Source of the DNA: Lepisosteus oculatus
Taxonomy: Eukaryota > Chordata > Actinopteri > Semionotiformes > Lepisosteidae
Assembly (NCBI RefSeq): GCF_040954835.1
Contig: NC_090698.1
Span: 27,209,501 to 27,273,500 of the forward strand
Length of the DNA: 64,000 nucleotides
Direction: 5' to 3'
Shown here: positions 60,607 to 64,000 of the stretch, piece after piece
How positions within the stretch are numbered: the stretch's first letter is position 1
How the letters are laid out: every line of letters starts with the position of its first letter
The notes under the pieces: generated by a model
Databases searched by the model: none
Told to the model about the DNA's origin: nothing
The model's input: only the letters and a program-made list of their open reading frames with translations
Made by a program: the position numbers and the translations under genes

Positions 60607-60731
60607 GGCCGCGTTTGAATAAAAAATAGGTTTGCAAACTGGAAAAAAATAAAATAGATTCAGAAATGTCTATATATATATAATGTTGGATGAAAGGCTG
60701 TGCTTATTATACATAGAATTGCGTACTTACA
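60607..60731 (-). other. WRN: WRN 5' untranslated exons and short uORF
   Basis: The coding start exon begins after a 'TTTTTTTCCAG' acceptor, giving 32 bases of leader (60638-60607). A strong donor 'ATAT|GTAAGTACG' at 60731/60730 marks the 3' end of an untranslated first exon, separated by a 92-bp intron. Just inside that exon, at 60747-60736, is a minimal upstream frame, ATG GAG CAT TAA. The transcription start is not visible. A noncoding first exon is also known for human WRN. Confidence 0.55.
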
Positions 60732-61972
60732 TATTTTAATGCTCCATAGTTGTTTCCACAGAAAACGAATTATAACTTATTAATACCAAAACCTATTCAC
60801 TGCATATTTTCTAGAACGTCCTCCTGTTGATAAGACATCTCAGTGTTGTTAGAAGATATCTGAAGAAGAAAATATTTTTGTTACTCTTATGATTCGTGTT
60901 TATACATTCTGCAACTGTAATATTCACCATGTCCATGAAGATATTAATGGTAGTATGAAACAGCTCTAGCTAACAAAGTCTACTGTGGTTATTTGCATGT
61001 ACAGTAGTTTTGTAATTTTGCTTTCAATTTTGCTTTCAGTTAAGTGGCAACAATTCAAATAAAAATATGGATTGTTTTAAGAATGAAGTGAAAAAAGACT
61101 TTTAGTACTCTTTGCATAAAAAAATGGAATAGCAATTCGAATTTGACATGTTCATCAGTCCATGTACATGACATTAAAACTCGAAGAAATTCCTACAAAC
61201 TGTACTCATTATCGCTTTTTCGGACAGCTCTGTGATTTAGTTTGATCCAAAAACGGGAACATATTTTTAAACGTGTAATTTATTAAAATCCTCGTGTAAT
61301 ATTATATTTCGCTTTTTCTTAATTGGCGGCTGCGTGAGATCCTGCCCTGCTAATGCCATTACCTTGGAGCTCCTGCCATGTGAGATGTTTTCTATTTTGA
61401 CACCCCCACTTCGGTTCCGTCGCGGAATTAAAGCGTCACATAATCCAATTTCGCAGGAGGGTTTCCCTAGCCAGAACAATTTCACACACAAGTGGAAACG
61501 TTTAGAGGGAAAGTTTTTTTAAAAAAGTCACACTCTCAACTGATTTAAATCTCAACTGATTTAAAATGTTCTTTGTTGTACCCTGGTCTGCTAAGCGATG
61601 TGGTGAATCACGGCTAACACCTCTCAGCCAACAAAAAGTCGCCTCTCCTAAAGTAGCGCCCCCTAAAGAGGCTCTGTATTGGATGATTTTCTCTTCCTAT
61701 TTCACCGGGATACCAAGCAGGCGGAGAGAAGTGACAGTGACAGTAAGAGGAAAAGGAGCAAAAAATAAATAAAGATCAAGGCTGACATTGGTTGATGACA
61801 CTTAACGGTGTGCCTGGCCTTTTTCCCGAGCAACAGAGAAAACGTAAACGACTTCGCTTTGCGCATCTCCTCAGCAGACCCGTTATTTTTTTCTTTATTC
61901 GGCCTGGAAAATAAATAAGTAATGGAGAGGCGAGCGGTTGTGCTGGTAAACTGGGGGAAAAACTGAATAATC
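60607..61972. promoter_or_regulatory. Shared WRN-PURG promoter region
   Basis: The two start codons are 1.37 kb apart and face away from each other. CCAAT boxes lie at 61445-61449 (plus) and, reversed (ATTGG), at 61322-61326, 61678-61682 and 61787-61791. The first reversed one is followed by 'cggc', giving a 'ttggcggc' E2F-like site. No TATA box is obvious near a likely start. The region is AT-rich at 60650-61320 and more GC-rich from 61320 towards PURG. Bidirectional activity is inferred from the layout and from the same arrangement in human. Confidence 0.55.
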
Positions 61973-63001
61973 ATGGCTGATACGAGCACTAGAGGAATGG
62001 AGAGAGGGAGAGGAAGGATTACATCAGACACCGGCCTGAGAGGGGTCTATGCGCAGCACTACATGTATCCCGCGGCGCAGGGCATCGAGATCCAGGAGCT
62101 CGCCTCCAAGCGGGTCGACATCCAGAAGAAGAGGTTTTATCTGGACGTCAAGCAGAGTGCGAGAGGCCGGTTCCTCAAAATAGCAGAGGTATGGATAGGC
62201 AGAGGCAGGCACGACAACATCAGGAAAAGCAAACTGACGCTGTCCATGTCGATGGCTCCAGACCTGAGGTACTGCCTCGGGGATTTCATCGAGTATTACG
62301 CCCACCTCGGGCTGCGGGGCGCTCAGGTGTCCCGGCCGGAGGAGCACAGCAACAGCCAGCAGGGTCGTCAGCACGATTCCCGGAGGAGACCGCAGCAGCA
62401 GCACTACCATCATCAACACGCAGCGCTCATCTCCCCGACCGGCTCCGCGGCGTCTGAGGAGCACACCCACCGCGTCCTGAAGAGTGAGTTTATCGAGCGG
62501 GACAACAGAAAGTATTATCTGGACCTGAAGGAAAACCAGCGCGGCAGGTTCCTCCGCATCAGGCAGACTGTGAGCAGAGGGCACGGCACCATTGGCTACT
62601 ATGGCCAGGGCATCGAGCAGACCATCGTCCTGCCTGCGCAAGGGCTCATCGAGTTCAGAGATGCGCTGTCGCAGCTCATTGAAGACTATGGCGAGGAAGA
62701 GGCTGACGAGCGCGGCCGGGCCAGGAACCACGACGAGTCTCCAGAGCTTCCCGAAGCCGTGTCTTTCCGAGTGGACAACAAGAGGTTTTACTTCGACGTG
62801 GGATCCAACAGGTACGGCGTTTTCCTAAAGATCAGCGAGGTGCGACAGCCCTACCGGAACACGATCACTGTGCCCCTCAAGGCCTGGACCAGGTTTGGGG
62901 ACAACTTCATCAGGTACGAAGAGGAGATGAGGCGGATTTTCAACTCCCACCAGGAGAAGAGGACAGAGCCCCGAGCAGACAGCTGTGAAGAGCAGGATTG
63001 A
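61973..63001 (+). CDS. PURG: Purine-rich element-binding protein gamma, single coding exon
   Basis: A 342-residue protein that binds single-stranded purine-rich DNA and RNA in nucleus and cytoplasm. Three PUR repeats are visible: I at about 41-113 ('[20 protein letters not shown]', '[19 protein letters not shown]'), II at about 168-240 ('[20 protein letters not shown]', '[17 protein letters not shown]') and III at about 262-324 ('[20 protein letters not shown]', '[14 protein letters not shown]'). Repeats I and II form one Whirly-like fold and III the dimerisation fold, from family knowledge. A Gln/His-rich linker (130-150) separates I and II. The N-terminus is Arg/Gly-rich, as in human PURG (347 residues). 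The start has a good context ('aatcatggct'). The sequence is GC-rich compared with its flanks, and no intron is needed, as in the PUR family. The coding region ends TGA at 62999-63001. Confidence 0.96.
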   Translation: MADTSTRGMERGRGRITSDTGLRGVYAQHYMYPAAQGIEIQELASKRVDIQKKRFYLDVKQSARGRFLKIAEVWIGRGRHDNIRKSKLTLSMSMAPDLRYCLGDFIEYYAHLGLRGAQVSRPEEHSNSQQGRQHDSRRRPQQQHYHHQHAALISPTGSAASEEHTHRVLKSEFIERDNRKYYLDLKENQRGRFLRIRQTVSRGHGTIGYYGQGIEQTIVLPAQGLIEFRDALSQLIEDYGEEEADERGRARNHDESPELPEAVSFRVDNKRFYFDVGSNRYGVFLKISEVRQPYRNTITVPLKAWTRFGDNFIRYEEEMRRIFNSHQEKRTEPRADSCEEQD

Positions 63002-64000
63002 CCATGGCTGACATGGTTGAGGGTAAACGTGCCAGTGAGCTCCAAACAGAAGCATACAAAAAAGGCTAAATGTGACAATAACATCCTTAAGAAATCTTGT
63101 TTTCTAATAATGTACCTCCTAAATTACTGTACTGTATGACTCTAGTCAACTAGCACTTTGAAGTTAATATTCATTTCAACAGTCCTACCCATTAATTTCT
63201 TGCACCGTCAATCTGAGAATCAATATTTATATTCATAGATTTATGAATAGGTATGTATATATCTTTATATATACAAAAATAGGGTGAAGTAAATGATTCA
63301 TTTTGCACAAAGAGAATATAAGTTATGGCTACATGATTGCTTAGAGTGGGTTTTTCTGGCAGATAAAAAGTCTGGTCGTGCACTTGGAATTGCACATGTG
63401 GGGTAAAGGATTAGGGGAAGCTAGAAATCCATCGGATGAGGGGTTTAATAATATTCTGTATGTCGAAGCTGTTGGTAATCCACTCTGTCATTCAACTAGT
63501 TCTTTAATTTGTGCACTTTATACATAGTGTTCCTGAGATGAAAGGGCCCATCTTGTGTGCACTTTGAGCTCGGTAGGCATATTGCCTTTGGTTTTCCGAA
63601 GGTCATGTCGGGACACGCTTGGCCCAGCCAGATTAAAAGTACCGTTAGCGCTCTGATTATAGGAGCATTTTTAAATTGCAAGAGGAAGTGATCAGTGTGT
63701 CCCCCTTTGGCTAACCAAAACATTCATAACTCTGGCCTTCTTGGTCAATGAAACTGTTAAGAAATCCGTCCCACCAATGAATTTGTCAGTTGTGTCTTCA
63801 GGACACCCTTTTAACCTCCTGAGTACTTCAGCTTGTTCTATAAGGCTTACACTGAGACACTGAGGACCAGTGCTGTGAGCCACTGGTGGCATCTCTGAGA
63901 CCACAAATGGCTTCATATTCCCTTACGTCACTGATTGGAAGTCAAAGTCAAAGGAGTCTATCCTGAAAGGAAAATATCAAAGTGTAGAAACCTAAGCTTT
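63002..64000 (+). other. PURG 3' untranslated region and downstream flank
   Basis: About 1 kb after the PURG stop. It is AT-rich to 63400, with 'tatgtatatatctttatata' runs, then more balanced. I found no AATAAA in it, so the 3' untranslated region may run past the window. Two reverse-strand open frames (63496-63916) have no similarity or splice support. Nothing else is recognised. Confidence 0.45.

Noticed and set aside
62024..62731. 235-residue open frame on the strand opposite PURG
   Set aside because: It mirrors the conserved PURG coding frame, whose GC-rich codon use leaves few stops on the other strand. No family similarity is visible.

Overview
The window is vertebrate nuclear DNA, most likely from a ray-finned fish. 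It holds short exons in long AT-rich introns, GT-AG splicing, and several fish-type retroposon families: a tRNA-derived SINE, a 5S-rRNA-headed SINE, a Tc1/mariner element and a non-LTR retrotransposon. The best clue to the locus is conserved gene order. WRN (minus strand) lies head-to-head with PURG (plus strand), as on human 8p12. The species cannot be told from the sequence. The long WRN introns and repeat mix would also suit a non-teleost ray-finned fish.

Layout. 1-7708: the 3' part of a plus-strand gene whose last four exons end in a C-terminal death domain; its 5' part lies left of the window. An internally deleted Tc1 element sits in its last intron. 7709-11464: a gap between two converging genes, with a 29-bp minisatellite and old repeat fragments. 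11465-60731: the whole WRN gene. I traced 36 coding exons by splice sites, reading phase and protein similarity. They join into one open frame of 1473 codons plus stop (4422 nt), against 1432 residues in human WRN. All expected modules are present: exonuclease, acidic linker, RecQ helicase, zinc/RQC winged helix, HRDC and a basic C-terminus. 60607-61972: a shared promoter region with several CCAAT boxes and an untranslated first WRN exon. 61973-63001: PURG as one intact coding exon of 342 residues with three PUR repeats. 63002-64000: unassigned flank.

How the genes relate. WRN is a DNA-repair helicase/exonuclease and PURG a single-stranded, purine-rich nucleic-acid-binding protein. They share an intergenic region and may share promoter elements. 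The death-domain gene converges on WRN from the other side; nothing in the sequence links it functionally to WRN.

Most of the rest is repeats inside WRN introns. The most unusual are a nearly perfect 149-bp inverted repeat at 49379-49713, whose unit recurs twice near 27.2-27.5 kb; a minisatellite that has grown inside a SINE at 15.4 kb; and a SINE inserted at the tail of another at 44.2-44.6 kb. I found no CRISPR, operon or other prokaryote-type system. Apart from the unnamed death-domain gene and the inverted-repeat family, this looks like an ordinary vertebrate locus.
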